From positions 23,760 to 87,759 of the forward strand of contig JAFAQY010000071.1 in NCBI GenBank assembly GCA_019261985.1: a stretch of 64,000 nucleotides of DNA, read 5' to 3'. Source of the DNA: Bryobacterales bacterium. Lineage in GTDB: Bacteria; Acidobacteriota; Terriglobia; Bryobacterales; Bryobacteraceae. The position numbers were made by a program, and so were the translations under genes. Position 1 is the first letter of the stretch, and the number at the start of each line of letters is the position of its first letter. The notes below the pieces were generated by a model that saw only the letters and a program-made list of their open reading frames with translations, was not told the DNA's origin and did not search any database. Shown piece by piece: positions 7,971-19,548 of this stretch.

Positions 7971-9405
7971 CTACCGCCGATCCTTCGCGGTCATCATCTC
8001 TTCGATATTGATTAGCTCGGTCGGATAGTCGCCTGTATAGCAAGCGTAGCAGTAGTCGTGCCGATCGTCGGCAACGGCTTTCCGAAGGCCGCTTAGCGAA
8101 AGATAGCCGAGTGAATCCGCTTCAACGAAGCGCCGGATTTCTTCAATCGAATGGTTGGCGGCGATAAGCTCGGCCTTCATCGGCGTGTCGACGCCGTAGA
8201 AGCAGGGCGAAACCGTGGGCGGGCAGGAGATCCGGAGATGTACCTCGCGCGCGCCCGCTCCGCGCACCATGCGAACAATTTTCCGCGACACGGTCCCGCG
8301 GACGATGGAATCGTCCACCAGCACCACGCGCTTTCCTTCAAGCAGATGGCGCACAGGGTTGAATTTCAGCTTGACGCCGAAGTCGCGGATGGCTTGCGAG
8401 GGCTCGATGAACGTGCGTCCCACGTAGTGATTACGAATCAGAGCCTGACGGAATGGAATTCCCGCTTCGGAAGAAAAGCCGATCGCCGAGGCGACGCCCG
8501 AATCGGGAACCGGCACGACCACGTCGGCCTCCACCGGATGCTCGCGGGCCAGCAGGCGGCCGAGCATCTCGCGCGATTGCGCCACATGGCGGCCGAAGAC
8601 GATCGAGTCAGGCCGCGAAAAATAGACGTGCTCGAAAACGCAATGGGCTCGATCGCGCACCGGAGCATAGCGCTCGCGCGTCATCCCCTCCGGGCCAATG
8701 ATTACCATTTCCCCGGGCGCGACATCATCCAGGTACACCGCGCCGATCAGATCGAACGCACAAGTCTCCGAACCGAAGACGTAGCACGTTTTGCCGCCCG
8801 AAGGCTCCATTTGACCGAACGCCAGCGGACGGAATCCGTGCGGATCGCGAGCGACGATCATGCGATCTTCCGCGAGAAACACCAGCGAGAACGCGCCTTC
8901 CAGTTGCAGCAGCGCTTCGCGAAGCGCGGCCGCCAGCGTGCGCTCCCGGGAACGCGCCACCAGGTGCAGAATTACTTCGGTGTCGCTCGACGCCTGGAAG
9001 ATGGAGCCCTCGTGTTCCAGTTCGCGCCGAAGCTCCGAAGCGTTGGTGATATTGCCGTTATGCGCGACTGCCAGGCGGCCCTTGTTGCATGCGACCGAAA
9101 AGGGCTGCGCGTTTAAAAGCGCGGTGTCGCCGGCAGTTGAGTACCGCGTATGACCGATCGCCATTTCGCCGGGAAGACTGCCCAGCACTTCGGGCGTAAA
9201 AATCTCAGCAACGCGACCCATGCCGCGGTAGTTATGAATTTCCCGGCCATCGCTGGATGCAATACCGGCGCTCTCCTGACCCCGGTGCTGCAACGCATAT
9301 AAGCCCAAATAAGCGATATTTGCGGCTTCCGCATGGCCGTACACCGCAATAACCCCGCATTCTTCATGCAGCTTATCGAAAGGGGTTTCTTCGAATCGAA
9401 ATTCG

Positions 9406-9413
<8 letters not shown>
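7971..9413 (-). CDS. purF: Amidophosphoribosyltransferase PurF
   Basis: Commits PRPP to de novo purine synthesis by transferring glutamine nitrogen to give phosphoribosylamine. The 480-residue protein has an N-terminal Ntn glutaminase domain; Cys19 in [11 protein letters not shown] is the expected mature N-terminal nucleophile after propeptide removal. The PRPP loop [18 protein letters not shown] (about 355-372) marks the phosphoribosyltransferase domain. Conserved C-terminal cysteines ([20 protein letters not shown]) suggest the Fe-S-containing type. The start overlaps the purL end by eight bases, consistent with a purQ-purL-purF operon. Confidence 0.97.
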
Positions 9414-11597
<2,184 letters not shown>

Positions 11598-11601
<4 letters not shown>

Positions 11602-12284
11602 GCAGCGTTCGATTGCATTGAGCCGACGAACGATTGCACCAGCGATTCCAAAATCAGCCGGCCGTCGCAGGAGCCGAGCAGCGCATCCGCGGCGCGCTCC
11701 GGGTGCGGCATCATCCCCATCACGTTCCGCCTTTCGCTCAGAATCCCGGCGATATCGCGAAGCGAGCCATTGGGATTATCGAGATAGCGCAGCGCGACGC
11801 GATCTTCTGCTTCGAGCATGTCGAGCGTGCGGTCATCGGCAAAATAGCAGCCTTCGCCGTGAGCCACAGGCATGCGTAGGAGCTGCCGCTGAGAAGCCGC
11901 CGCAGTGAAGGGCGAGTCCGCGGTTTCAACGCGCAATGTCACGTCGCTGCAGACGAACTTAAGGCCGCGGTTGCGGATCAGAGCCCCCGGCAACAGCCCG
12001 CTCTCAACCAGAATCTGGAACCCGTTGCAGATGCCGAGCACGAGGCCGCCATCCTCCGCGAACTTCCGAACCGCCTTCATCACAGGTGAGAATTTCGCGA
12101 TTGCGCCGCAACGCAGATAGTCGCCATACGCGAAGCCGCCGGGCAGTACGACCGCGTCGACATTGCCGAGCGAAGCCGAATCGTGCCAGATGAATTCCGC
12201 GTGCCGCCCAAGGTTGTGCGAGAGCGCGTACCAAGCATCGTGGTCGCAATTGCTGCCGGGGAAAACGACGACGCCGATTCGCAT
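11598..12284 (-). CDS. purQ: FGAM synthase glutaminase subunit PurQ
   Basis: 228-residue class I glutamine amidotransferase that produces ammonia for PurL. It begins [16 protein letters not shown]. The nucleophile is the Cys in [13 protein letters not shown] (about residue 87), and the His-Glu pair lies in MPHPERAAD near 194-202. The stop overlaps the purL start by four bases. The 185 bases between its start and hemH at 12470 must contain divergent promoters and are too short for a purS gene, so PurS is presumably encoded elsewhere. Confidence 0.97.
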
Positions 12285-12469
12285 TGGAAATTCTATTTTA
12301 GCAGGGCGAACTCAACCCATCGCGCTCTCAATATCCGTGCGCGCGAAGTCACGCCCACGCCCAAAATGCCTGACGCGCGGTTTTCACCTGTTCGAGCGTT
12401 ACAGGATCCAAAACGATATAACTCACATCTAAACTCATACGAGAAAGTGCTTGACGGCGCCCTCATCGC

Positions 12470-13453
12470 ATGCACTCGTTGAGCGAAAATGAAAGTGTGT
12501 CGCGCTACGATGCCCTCCTGGTAGTCTCCTTCGGCGGCCCCGAAAAACACGCAGACGTGATTCCGTTTCTCGAAAATGTGCTGCGCGGGCGCAATGTGCC
12601 ACGGGAACGGCTGCTCGAAGTGGCCGAACACTACTATCATTTCGAGGGGCGCAGTCCGATAAACGATCAAAACCGCGCCCTGATTCAAGAATTGAAGCAG
12701 CGCATCACGCTTCCGATTTACTGGGGCAATCGCAACTGGCATCCGCTTTTGACCGAGACGGTTCGGCAAATGTGGGAGGACGGTGTTCAGCGCGCGTTTG
12801 CGTTTGTCACATCTGCCTTCGGCTCCTACTCCGGGTGCCGGCAGTACGCGGAAAATATCGCCGCCGCTTGCCGGGAAATCGGCCAGGACGCGCCTATTAT
12901 CGACAAAATCCGTCCGTTTTCCGCGAACGGCCGCTTCATCGAAGCCATGGCGGACCGCGTTCGCGATGCCTACGCGGAAGTACCCCATGGACACCTGGTC
13001 TTCACCGCGCATAGCATCCCTGTATCGATGGCGCAAACCAGCCCGTACGTGGCGGAGCTCGAGCAAGCCTGCGCCGCTGTCGCGACCGCGGTTGGGCGCA
13101 TCGGATGGAAGCTGGCATGGCAAAGCCGCAGCGGGCCGCCATCGCAACCTTGGCTCGGGCCCGATATAGCCGATTTCCTGCGTGAAGACCGCCGCGACGT
13201 AGTCATCGCCCCGATCGGCTTTCTCTCCGACCACATGGAAGTGATCTACGATCTCGATGTCGTCGCGCGGCAGGTTGCGAATGAGCTGGGAATCCGCATG
13301 GCCCGTGCGCGAACGGTTGAAAACCACCCTGCCATTATCGAGATGATCGCGGAGATGCTGGAGGAGGAGCATCCGGCATGCGAGGCGAGTTGTTGCGCGT
13401 CATCTTTGGGAATCCAGCGCAACACGCAAACCGGCGCGGTCGGCCATGTTTAA
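12470..13453 (+). CDS. hemH: Ferrochelatase-family protein HemH/CpfC
   Basis: Inserts ferrous iron into a porphyrin in the last stage of heme synthesis. 327 residues, with the family start YDALLVVSFGGPE, the catalytic His181 in FTAHSIPVSM and the conserved acidic Glu257 in GFLSDHMEVIYDLD. WQSRSGPP is the usual WQSxxG segment. Whether it works on protoporphyrin IX or coproporphyrin III (CpfC) is not decidable here. The last ~30 residues include a CEASCC cluster; a [2Fe-2S] site needs four suitably spaced Cys, so this is only suggestive. Heme supply fits the many cytochromes in this window. Convergent with rsmI. Confidence 0.93.
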   Translation: MHSLSENESVSRYDALLVVSFGGPEKHADVIPFLENVLRGRNVPRERLLEVAEHYYHFEGRSPINDQNRALIQELKQRITLPIYWGNRNWHPLLTETVRQMWEDGVQRAFAFVTSAFGSYSGCRQYAENIAAACREIGQDAPIIDKIRPFSANGRFIEAMADRVRDAYAEVPHGHLVFTAHSIPVSMAQTSPYVAELEQACAAVATAVGRIGWKLAWQSRSGPPSQPWLGPDIADFLREDRRDVVIAPIGFLSDHMEVIYDLDVVARQVANELGIRMARARTVENHPAIIEMIAEMLEEEHPACEASCCASSLGIQRNTQTGAVGHV

Positions 13454-13489
13454 CAGGACCAACCAGCGCGTTGCGCCGTCTGCTGTGCG

Positions 13490-14311
13490 CTACTCGATTA
13501 CACGCCGGTAGAGCTCGCGCTTGGGAATTCCGCGCGCCTTTGCAACCTGCTTCACGGCGTCCATGCGGGGCAAACCATTCGCTTCCAAGGCTCGCACCTC
13601 ATCTGCGGGGTCCAGGCCGGAAGCCACGGCGGGATTTTCCGCCTTACCGATCAGAATCGTAATCTCGCCCTTTACCGATGGCCGCGCTTCCAGCCGCTCG
13701 CGGATCGAACGCGTTGTTCCTCGAAGGAATTCTTCGTGCATTTTGGTTAGCTCTCGCGCGACGACCACCGGACGATCGCCAAATAAGGCTTCTATGTCGC
13801 GAAGGCTTTCCACGATACGGTGCGGAGCTTCATAGAAAATCAGCGTGCACGATTCGCCGCGCACCTCCGCTAAAAGCTTTTGCCGCTGACTATTGCGCGG
13901 GGGCAGGAATCCACAAAAACGGAAGGAATCGGTCGGCAGCCCGGAAGCGGCCAGCGCGGTGAGAAGGGCGGACGCCCCGGGGATAGATACGACGGAAAGG
14001 CCGGCGTCAATCGCCGCCCTCACCACACGGTATCCGGGGTCGGAAACCAGAGGCGTGCCCGCGTCGGATACTAGAGCGACATTGGCTCCCGCTTGCATTT
14101 GTTGCACTAGCTCGGCGGCGCGGGTGAGCTCGTTATGTTCGTGATAACTTATGGCGCGCTTGCTAATCCCGAAATGATCGAGCAGCTTGCGGGTTTGGCG
14201 CGTATCTTCGCAGGCGATCACGTCGGCCTCGCGCAGGACGCGAAGGGCGCGGAGAGTAATATCCTCAAGATTGCCGATTGGCGTCGATACGAGATAGAGA
14301 TTGCCGGTCAA
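13490..14311 (-). CDS. rsmI: 16S rRNA (cytidine-1402-2'-O)-methyltransferase RsmI
   Basis: SAM-dependent methyltransferase that 2'-O-methylates C1402 of 16S rRNA in the decoding centre. The fold signature NLYLVSTPIGNLEDITLRAL opens the protein, followed by CEDTRQTRKLLDHFGI, the SAM loop VSDAGTPLVSDPG and GFLPPRNSQR. The C-terminal part ends KARGIPKRELYRRVIE. I take the TTG at 14311, which starts just before the conserved GNLYLVSTPIGN; a GTG at 14353 would add 14 residues but would overlap the divergent gene starting at 14338. No strong ribosome-binding site decides between them. Confidence 0.93.
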   Translation of the reverse strand: MTGNLYLVSTPIGNLEDITLRALRVLREADVIACEDTRQTRKLLDHFGISKRAISYHEHNELTRAAELVQQMQAGANVALVSDAGTPLVSDPGYRVVRAAIDAGLSVVSIPGASALLTALAASGLPTDSFRFCGFLPPRNSQRQKLLAEVRGESCTLIFYEAPHRIVESLRDIEALFGDRPVVVARELTKMHEEFLRGTTRSIRERLEARPSVKGEITILIGKAENPAVASGLDPADEVRALEANGLPRMDAVKQVAKARGIPKRELYRRVIE

Positions 14312-14337
14312 TTGGTACGATTGAGAAGTTAACCGAT

Positions 14338-15516
14338 ATGGGGACCCCAACACAAGCTGCCAGGGAGTCCATATCCGGAGTTTACATATGGAAGGTTCCA
14401 GATAAGCCCGTTGCGGTACATCTGGATCTGGACATTATCGACAGCCTGCTCCCGGAAGTGATGCGCGCCTATGGCGCCGTTCCCAAGCGCGGCGCGGAGG
14501 TTGGAGGCCTGTTAATCGGTTCGATTGAGCACGCCGGAAGCGGCCCTGCGCTGGTTCGAGTGCAACAGGTGGAATTTGTGCCCTGCGTGTATGCACGCGG
14601 CCCCTCGTACCTTTTGACGGACGAAGACACGGCCGCATTTGACCAGGCGCGCGAGCGCTGGAGTCAAGACGGCTCACGACCGCTGTACGCCGTCGGATAT
14701 TTCCGCAGCCACACGCGCGATGGGCTTTCGTTATCGGCGGAAGATCGCGAACTGCTGATCCGGCATTTTTCCAGCCCCGCGCACGTCGCGCTGCTGATTC
14801 GTCCCTTTGCAGGCAAGCCCGTCCAAGCCGGGTTTTTCTTTCGCGAGAACGGAGCGTTTCAACAGCAGACGCCGCTCCCGTTCATCTTCTCCCGGCAGGA
14901 ACTTGGCGGGGAAGCGATCCGAGGTCGTGAAGTGGAGCCACGGGTCGCGCTGCCTCCGGCGCAACCGGAAGCGAACACCGGGCCGAAACCAGTTCCACGA
15001 GCTGCAAGCGCGGTATACGCAAGCGCTCCCCGCCGCATTATTCCTTTGCCGGAGCAGTCCTTTCTCACCGCGGCTGAGGACGACTTACTCAGTCAGGCGA
15101 CAGCCGTTGAAGAGCCAATGAAAAAGCGCGCGGGTCTCCGATCATCGGTTTGGATACCGCTGTGCATCGCCATGCTGGTAATAGGACTCGCCGCCGGCTT
15201 GATTACTCCGCGCTATCTGAGCCCAATTTCCGCCGGCGCAAACACTGCGCCGTACGCGTTGAGCTTAAGCGTTTCACAAGATGGGAATAGCCTAACGGTG
15301 CGCTGGAATCCGAATGCCCCCGCGATCCGCGCCGCGCTAAATGGGATACTCGAGATCGAGGATGGAGGCTATTCAAAGCCGGTAGATTTGGATGCAGCGC
15401 ACCTGCAAAACGGGAGCCTTATTTATCGCAATTCGTCGCGTTCGGTGCGCTTCCGGTTGGTTTTATCGGAAGGCGCGCGAGTGACCCTCGCCGAGACGGC
15501 CGATTGGACGAAATGA
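14338..15516 (+). CDS. Membrane-anchored protein with degenerate MPN/JAB-like domain
   Basis: 392 residues. The N-terminal ~190 residues look like an MPN (JAB/Mov34) fold: an acidic residue in AEVGGLLIGS, then GYFRSHTRDGLSLSAED, which matches the H-x-H-x7-S-x2-D metal motif except that the first His is Arg. Zinc isopeptidase activity is therefore doubtful. A proline/alanine-rich linker leads to one membrane helix (about 278-298, WIPLCIAMLVIGLAAGLI) and a C-terminal beta domain of ~90 residues. ATG 14338 is used because upstream codons overlap rsmI. Function unknown; the domain call is from motif reading. Confidence 0.65.
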   Translation: MGTPTQAARESISGVYIWKVPDKPVAVHLDLDIIDSLLPEVMRAYGAVPKRGAEVGGLLIGSIEHAGSGPALVRVQQVEFVPCVYARGPSYLLTDEDTAAFDQARERWSQDGSRPLYAVGYFRSHTRDGLSLSAEDRELLIRHFSSPAHVALLIRPFAGKPVQAGFFFRENGAFQQQTPLPFIFSRQELGGEAIRGREVEPRVALPPAQPEANTGPKPVPRAASAVYASAPRRIIPLPEQSFLTAAEDDLLSQATAVEEPMKKRAGLRSSVWIPLCIAMLVIGLAAGLITPRYLSPISAGANTAPYALSLSVSQDGNSLTVRWNPNAPAIRAALNGILEIEDGGYSKPVDLDAAHLQNGSLIYRNSSRSVRFRLVLSEGARVTLAETADWTK

Positions 15517-15526
15517 GGCACAGGTA

Positions 15527-16084
15527 TTAACGACCCCGGCGAGCGGGCTTTACCGTCTCCTCTTCTTCCTCTTCCTCATCCATGTCCATGTCTTCGCCGT
15601 CGGATTCCGCGGCCGAGTCGAGCAAAGGCTGAGTGATCTGAGTCAGCAGCTGATCCGCTTCCTTCTCTTCATCGAGTGTCTGGGAGAGAAGTTCGGCGAT
15701 GTCGCCACGCCCCATGCCTTCGGCAAGCTTCGCGGAAGTGCCGTAAGCCGCGATCTCATAATGCTCCACTCGCTGAGCGGCGGCGATTAACGCCAGATCC
15801 GCCTCGACCGGGTCGAGTTCCTTGCCCTCCGAAATCACTTCGTTCCCTTCCTCCACCAGCCCAGCCATTCCTTTGCACATTTTTGCCTTGGCCGGCTCGT
15901 CAAGCATTTCGAAAACTTGTTTCAGCCGTTCCACGTGGCCTTTGGTCTTCTCCAAATGATCGGTGAACGCGGATTTCAACTGATCGTCCTTCGCCGCTTT
16001 CGCCATCTTTGGCAGAGCCTTCACCAATTGGTTTTCCGCATGGAGCAGATCCTTGAGTTGGTCGGTCAACACTTCTTGAAGCAT
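15527..16084 (-). CDS. DUF892 (YciE/YciF) ferritin-like protein
   Basis: 185 residues, predicted four-helix bundle. Family features are the opening LTDQLKDLLHAENQLVKALPKM, and the metal-type residues Glu/His in AAAQRVEHYEIAAYG and LDEEKEADQLL. DUF892 proteins are stress-induced ferritin-like proteins in Proteobacteria; iron binding is likely but unproven here. The last ~20 residues are a run of Asp/Glu followed by a basic KPARRGR end, an unusual tail that may be disordered. The start at 16084 faces the divergent kinase gene at 16166, so their promoters share 81 bases. Confidence 0.9.
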   Translation of the reverse strand: MLQEVLTDQLKDLLHAENQLVKALPKMAKAAKDDQLKSAFTDHLEKTKGHVERLKQVFEMLDEPAKAKMCKGMAGLVEEGNEVISEGKELDPVEADLALIAAAQRVEHYEIAAYGTSAKLAEGMGRGDIAELLSQTLDEEKEADQLLTQITQPLLDSAAESDGEDMDMDEEEEEEETVKPARRGR

Positions 16085-16165
16085 ATGAAAATCGGCTTTC
16101 CTCCGAACGGTAGATTCGCACCCGTAACGAACGTTTCAGTGTTACCCTAGCAAAGAAAGGTAATA

Positions 16166-18001
16166 ATGCATTTGGATGTGATCACTCTCCGGGTAACCGA
16201 GAGTGCGATCGCAGCCCTGCTCGCCGTGTTGTCGGCGATGCTGTGGCTTACCGGGCGGATGTATGCAGGCTTCGGTTATTGGACGCTAGCCAAGGTTTTA
16301 GCCGCGCTCGGATTGGCGCTGATGACGTTGTTTCCAGCGAGCCCTTACCATACCGCGCCGATGATCCTTGCGGCACTTGGAAGCGTGATGCTCAGCCTCC
16401 AGGCATGCCGCAGCTTCTTTGGACGTCCGCCGCGAATCGCGTTTAATCTGGCCCTCGCCGGAGCATGTTTATTGTCAGTCGTGTATGGCGGAGTAGTGCT
16501 CCGTTCGCCGCAAGTCACGATCCTCGCGCTGATGCTCGTGATCGGACTGCTTTACGCCTGGACCGCTTGGGTGCTGTTTCGCGCATGCGTGCAGGGCATG
16601 ATGTTGGGCAAGGCCATTACAGCTTTCGCCTTCACCCTTCTAGCGTCGATCAACCTGATCGGCGCCTTGCCGCTTGCCCGGAACTCTACCACCTTGAGTA
16701 CCTGGATGATTGCCCTCACGATCACTTCGCAATTAGGCCTGATCGTGGCAAGCTTTGGATTTTTTCTAATGCACTACGAGCGTCTGCTGCAGGATCGCGA
16801 ACTGGAAACCGCGGAGTTGAGCAACCTGAAACATAATCTTCAGGAGACGATTGAAAGGAAGACCGCCGAGTTGATTCGCGCCCAAAAGCTGGAAAGCATC
16901 GGGCGGCTTGCCGGCGGCATGGCGCACGATTTTAATAATCTCCTGGCCGTGGTTCATGGTCATGCCAATCTGGTTCAGGCGAAAATGCCGCAGGGTAATC
17001 CGCTTCGCGTCCACATGGACAAGATCGTGAACGTCTGCGAGGAGGCAAGTTCTCTAACCGAGCGCCTGCTCGCGTTCGGCCGGCAAAAGAGCTTCGAGCG
17101 CGGCGTAGTGCAGTTGAACCAGGTTATCCAAAAAATCGAAGGGTTAACGCGGGATGTGCTGGGGGCCCGGATCGAATTAATCACGAACCTGGATCCGGCG
17201 CTCGGCGGCACTCTTGCCGATCGCGGCCTGTTGCGCCAGGTGCTGATGAATCTGGTTCTGAACGCTCGCGACGCTATGCCGCGGGGCGGGACCCTGTTAA
17301 TCGCAACTCAGAATGCCGAAGTCACTCCCGGCCAGGCCAAGCTTATGGACGACATCGCGCCGGGAATGTATGTGGCGCTCACGGTAACCGATACGGGCCG
17401 CGGCATGGATGAGCGGACCCGCAGCCGCATCTTCGAGCCCTTCTTCACAACCAAAAGTGCGAGCCAGGGGACCGGATTAGGATTGGCTACCGCGTATGGA
17501 ATCGTGAAGCAGTGTGGCGGCTACATTCATGTAGAGAGCCAGCCGTCCAAAGGAACCTCGTTCAAGATATTTTTGCCTCGTGTAAACGAGGCGCAGGCGG
17601 TTCCCGCGAAGCAGGAATCCGCTGCTCCGGTTAGCGCCCGCATTTTGGTGGTGGAAGATTACAACGAATTGCGATCGCTGATCGGGGAGGTGCTGCGCGA
17701 AGAGGGCTATACGGTTCTGGAAGCTTCCACCGGGGCTGAGGCTTTATCTGTGGTTCGCGAGTATCGAGGCCGCCTGGACCTGGTTATGACGGATCTCGCT
17801 ATGCCTGAGATGGATGGCCAAACGTTCGCGGACCAAGTGCGCCGCGCGCACCCGCATTTGAAGATTGTTTTTATGTCTGCATATCCGGAAGCCGTACTGG
17901 ACCACGCCGAGGGAAAACACCACCGCATCCCCGTTTTGCGCAAGCCCTTCACCGATGCGGATCTCACCGCGAGAATTCGCGAGGTGCTAAATCCGGCATG
18001 A
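16166..18001 (+). CDS. Hybrid sensor histidine kinase with receiver domain
   Basis: 611 residues. About seven membrane helices (1-205) form the sensor. A short coiled segment leads to the DHp domain with phospho-acceptor His254 in GGMAHDFNNLL, then a HATPase_c domain with VLMNLVLNARDAM (N box), VTDTGRGMD and GTGLGLATAYGIV (G boxes). A C-terminal receiver (about 490-610) has the phospho-acceptor Asp543 in LVMTDLAMPEMDG. The family type resembles NtrB-like/PAS-less hybrid kinases. Ribosome-binding site AAAGAAAGG lies before ATG 16166. The stop overlaps the next kinase gene by four bases, pointing to one signalling unit. The signal is unknown. Confidence 0.93.
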   Translation: MHLDVITLRVTESAIAALLAVLSAMLWLTGRMYAGFGYWTLAKVLAALGLALMTLFPASPYHTAPMILAALGSVMLSLQACRSFFGRPPRIAFNLALAGACLLSVVYGGVVLRSPQVTILALMLVIGLLYAWTAWVLFRACVQGMMLGKAITAFAFTLLASINLIGALPLARNSTTLSTWMIALTITSQLGLIVASFGFFLMHYERLLQDRELETAELSNLKHNLQETIERKTAELIRAQKLESIGRLAGGMAHDFNNLLAVVHGHANLVQAKMPQGNPLRVHMDKIVNVCEEASSLTERLLAFGRQKSFERGVVQLNQVIQKIEGLTRDVLGARIELITNLDPALGGTLADRGLLRQVLMNLVLNARDAMPRGGTLLIATQNAEVTPGQAKLMDDIAPGMYVALTVTDTGRGMDERTRSRIFEPFFTTKSASQGTGLGLATAYGIVKQCGGYIHVESQPSKGTSFKIFLPRVNEAQAVPAKQESAAPVSARILVVEDYNELRSLIGEVLREEGYTVLEASTGAEALSVVREYRGRLDLVMTDLAMPEMDGQTFADQVRRAHPHLKIVFMSAYPEAVLDHAEGKHHRIPVLRKPFTDADLTARIREVLNPA

Positions 18002-18684
18002 GTGGTGAAGAGGCCGACTTCGAAAGGCTCAGCCAGCGCCTTCTTGAAGCGCTGGACGCGGAACGCGAAAGAATCGCGCGCGTCTTGCATGACGACTTGG
18101 GACAACAGGTGGCTTCTCTAAGCATTCTCACCAGCACTCTGAAGCGGCGCTTGCCCCCCGAAGACACAGAAAGCTACGAGCAGGCACACCGGATCCGGGA
18201 GAAACTGATTGCGCTTGCCGGCAGCATGCGGCGGCTGTCGCACGAGTTGTATCCAACGCTTCTGGAGCATGCCGGCCTCGAGATCGCCTTGCGGCAATTG
18301 TGCGAAGAATTGGCCGCCGATACCCGAATCCGCATTTCTTATCAATCCAGCGGCGATTTTCAAGACGTTCCGCTGCCGCTTGGACTCTCTTTATACAGAA
18401 TTGCCGAGGAGATATTACGAAACTGCGGGTCTGAGAGGCCGGAAGCCGAAACCGTCGTGCGACTCGCGCGATCTGCCGGGAATGTCGAGCTAACTCTCGA
18501 AGGCGAAAATGCCGCCGATTTTGTTCGCCACGAAGCAGGTCTGGCGATCGAGTGTTGCCGGAAGCGGCTAAAAAATGTATCCGTGCGGCATAGTCTGGAG
18601 AATCCGTCCGGACGCGGCTGGAGCCTCACGGTCAGCATTCCCTGGAAACCCGGGATAACGGCGAATACTGGTTTGGCGCAATGA
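17998..18684 (+). CDS. Cytosolic HisKA_3-type kinase-like protein with degenerate ATPase domain
   Basis: 228 residues without membrane helices. The DHp domain is of the NarX/DesK type, with His31 in ERIARVLHDDLGQQVASL. The ATP-binding half is abnormal: an N-box-like EEILRN is present, but the usual DxGxG boxes are replaced by LEGENAADF, so ATP binding may be lost. It is translationally coupled (ATGA) to the hybrid kinase upstream. It may act as a phosphotransfer or phosphatase partner rather than a kinase. No cognate NarL-type regulator is adjacent. Confidence 0.75.
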   Translation: MSGEEADFERLSQRLLEALDAERERIARVLHDDLGQQVASLSILTSTLKRRLPPEDTESYEQAHRIREKLIALAGSMRRLSHELYPTLLEHAGLEIALRQLCEELAADTRIRISYQSSGDFQDVPLPLGLSLYRIAEEILRNCGSERPEAETVVRLARSAGNVELTLEGENAADFVRHEAGLAIECCRKRLKNVSVRHSLENPSGRGWSLTVSIPWKPGITANTGLAQ

Positions 18685-18714
18685 AGCGGGTTGGGCGCCG
18701 GTCCCGTCCGCGGC

Positions 18715-19179
18715 CTAAATGTTGTTAGTGGCTTGCCTCTTCGGAGCGCAGTTGAGCACTTCCAGCAGGATGTCGAATTCCTGCACGAACAGTTCTTCTT
18801 CTGCTTTACGAACCGCCGTTGGCATAAAGCTGCGATGCATTTGCGCATTGGCCCAGTGCTGCAGCACCAACGCTCTCGGTTCCTCCAGGCCGCTTAGGTA
18901 TGCTTGCAAGTCTTCGCTCTTATGCTGCAAGGGAAGATTCAGCCACTCGCGGAAAACGTTCCAGTGACTCTCGTACAGCGCCTTGCGGCTTTCTTCGCGG
19001 CCGAAAATCGCTCCTAGTCCGTGATGGCGGTAAATGCCGGACACAGGATCCCGCAAGGAAGCGAGATACGCCAGGCGCCCGAAGACCGTTGGTATATGGG
19101 ACAGCGTATTCTTAAAGAGGTCGGCGGTCGCGGACCTCTCCAACATTGCCTTAGGGCGGAAGCGGGGCACAACACCCAA
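18715..19179 (-). CDS. Conserved-looking protein of unknown function
   Basis: About 154 residues, soluble and mostly helical by composition, with conserved-looking stretches GRLAYLASLRDPVSGIYRHHGL and ALYESHWNVFREWLNLPL. No catalytic motif is evident. Start is uncertain: TTG at 19179, GTG at 19170 and an ATG at about 19146 are all in frame. The gene faces the two-kinase operon convergently. I do not recognise a named family. Confidence 0.65.
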   Translation of the reverse strand: MGVVPRFRPKAMLERSATADLFKNTLSHIPTVFGRLAYLASLRDPVSGIYRHHGLGAIFGREESRKALYESHWNVFREWLNLPLQHKSEDLQAYLSGLEEPRALVLQHWANAQMHRSFMPTAVRKAEEELFVQEFDILLEVLNCAPKRQATNNI

Positions 19180-19548
19180 TTGTAAGCGATTCTGCTAATT
19201 TCTAAACGCAGTACTTAGGTACTAGGGTGCATGCAAGCGGACCCGTAGCTGCAATAATTTCCGTATTTTACGGCGCAACTCGAACGGTTCCCTCCCGACG
19301 AGATCGCCGCCGTTGACGTGCGGGTGTGCGACAGGGAAGTGGGGACAACCGAATAGCCGATACCGAGCCGGTAGAGTAATGAAATACCTCAAACACCGCT
19401 CGCTTGCGGTCGCGGCTCGGCCCGGCGTACTAGCACGCTCGGCTTTTCACGATCCGCGCGAATTTCTACATTATGTACCCCCTTATGTCGCACGCCGTTG
19501 ACGTGCGCCGCAGTTGACCTTCCACGGGGCGCTGTTTAAAGTAGTTAA
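19180..19548. other. Intergenic region with RAYT-type repeat
   Basis: No convincing gene. It separates the divergent 18715-19179 and fhs genes, so fhs regulatory signals should be here. It contains one copy of the 47-base repeat shared with 31543-31589 (at 19376-19422). Confidence 0.6.
19376..19422 (-). repeat. 47-bp repeat, copy 1 (RAYT 5' module)
   Basis: Matches 31543-31589 in 46 of 47 bases (G/C difference at 19402). Read on the minus strand, the second copy runs into the first codons of a RAYT transposase (TTG start, then RYFIT). Here the same module stands alone, so it is a detached transposase 5' end or its REP-like upstream sequence. Confidence 0.75.

Noticed and set aside
12293..13372. 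Long open frame antisense to hemH
   Set aside because: It is fully opposite a well-supported ferrochelatase gene; high GC produces such shadows, and its residues show no family motif.
19313..19501. 62-codon plus frame including MKYLKHRSLAVAARPG
   Set aside because: It lies over the RAYT-type repeat; the same peptide would recur at the second copy, so it is repeat DNA.
19180..19548. THF-type riboswitch upstream of fhs
   Set aside because: I could not find a conserved pseudoknot or core; the region is instead occupied by a RAYT-type repeat.
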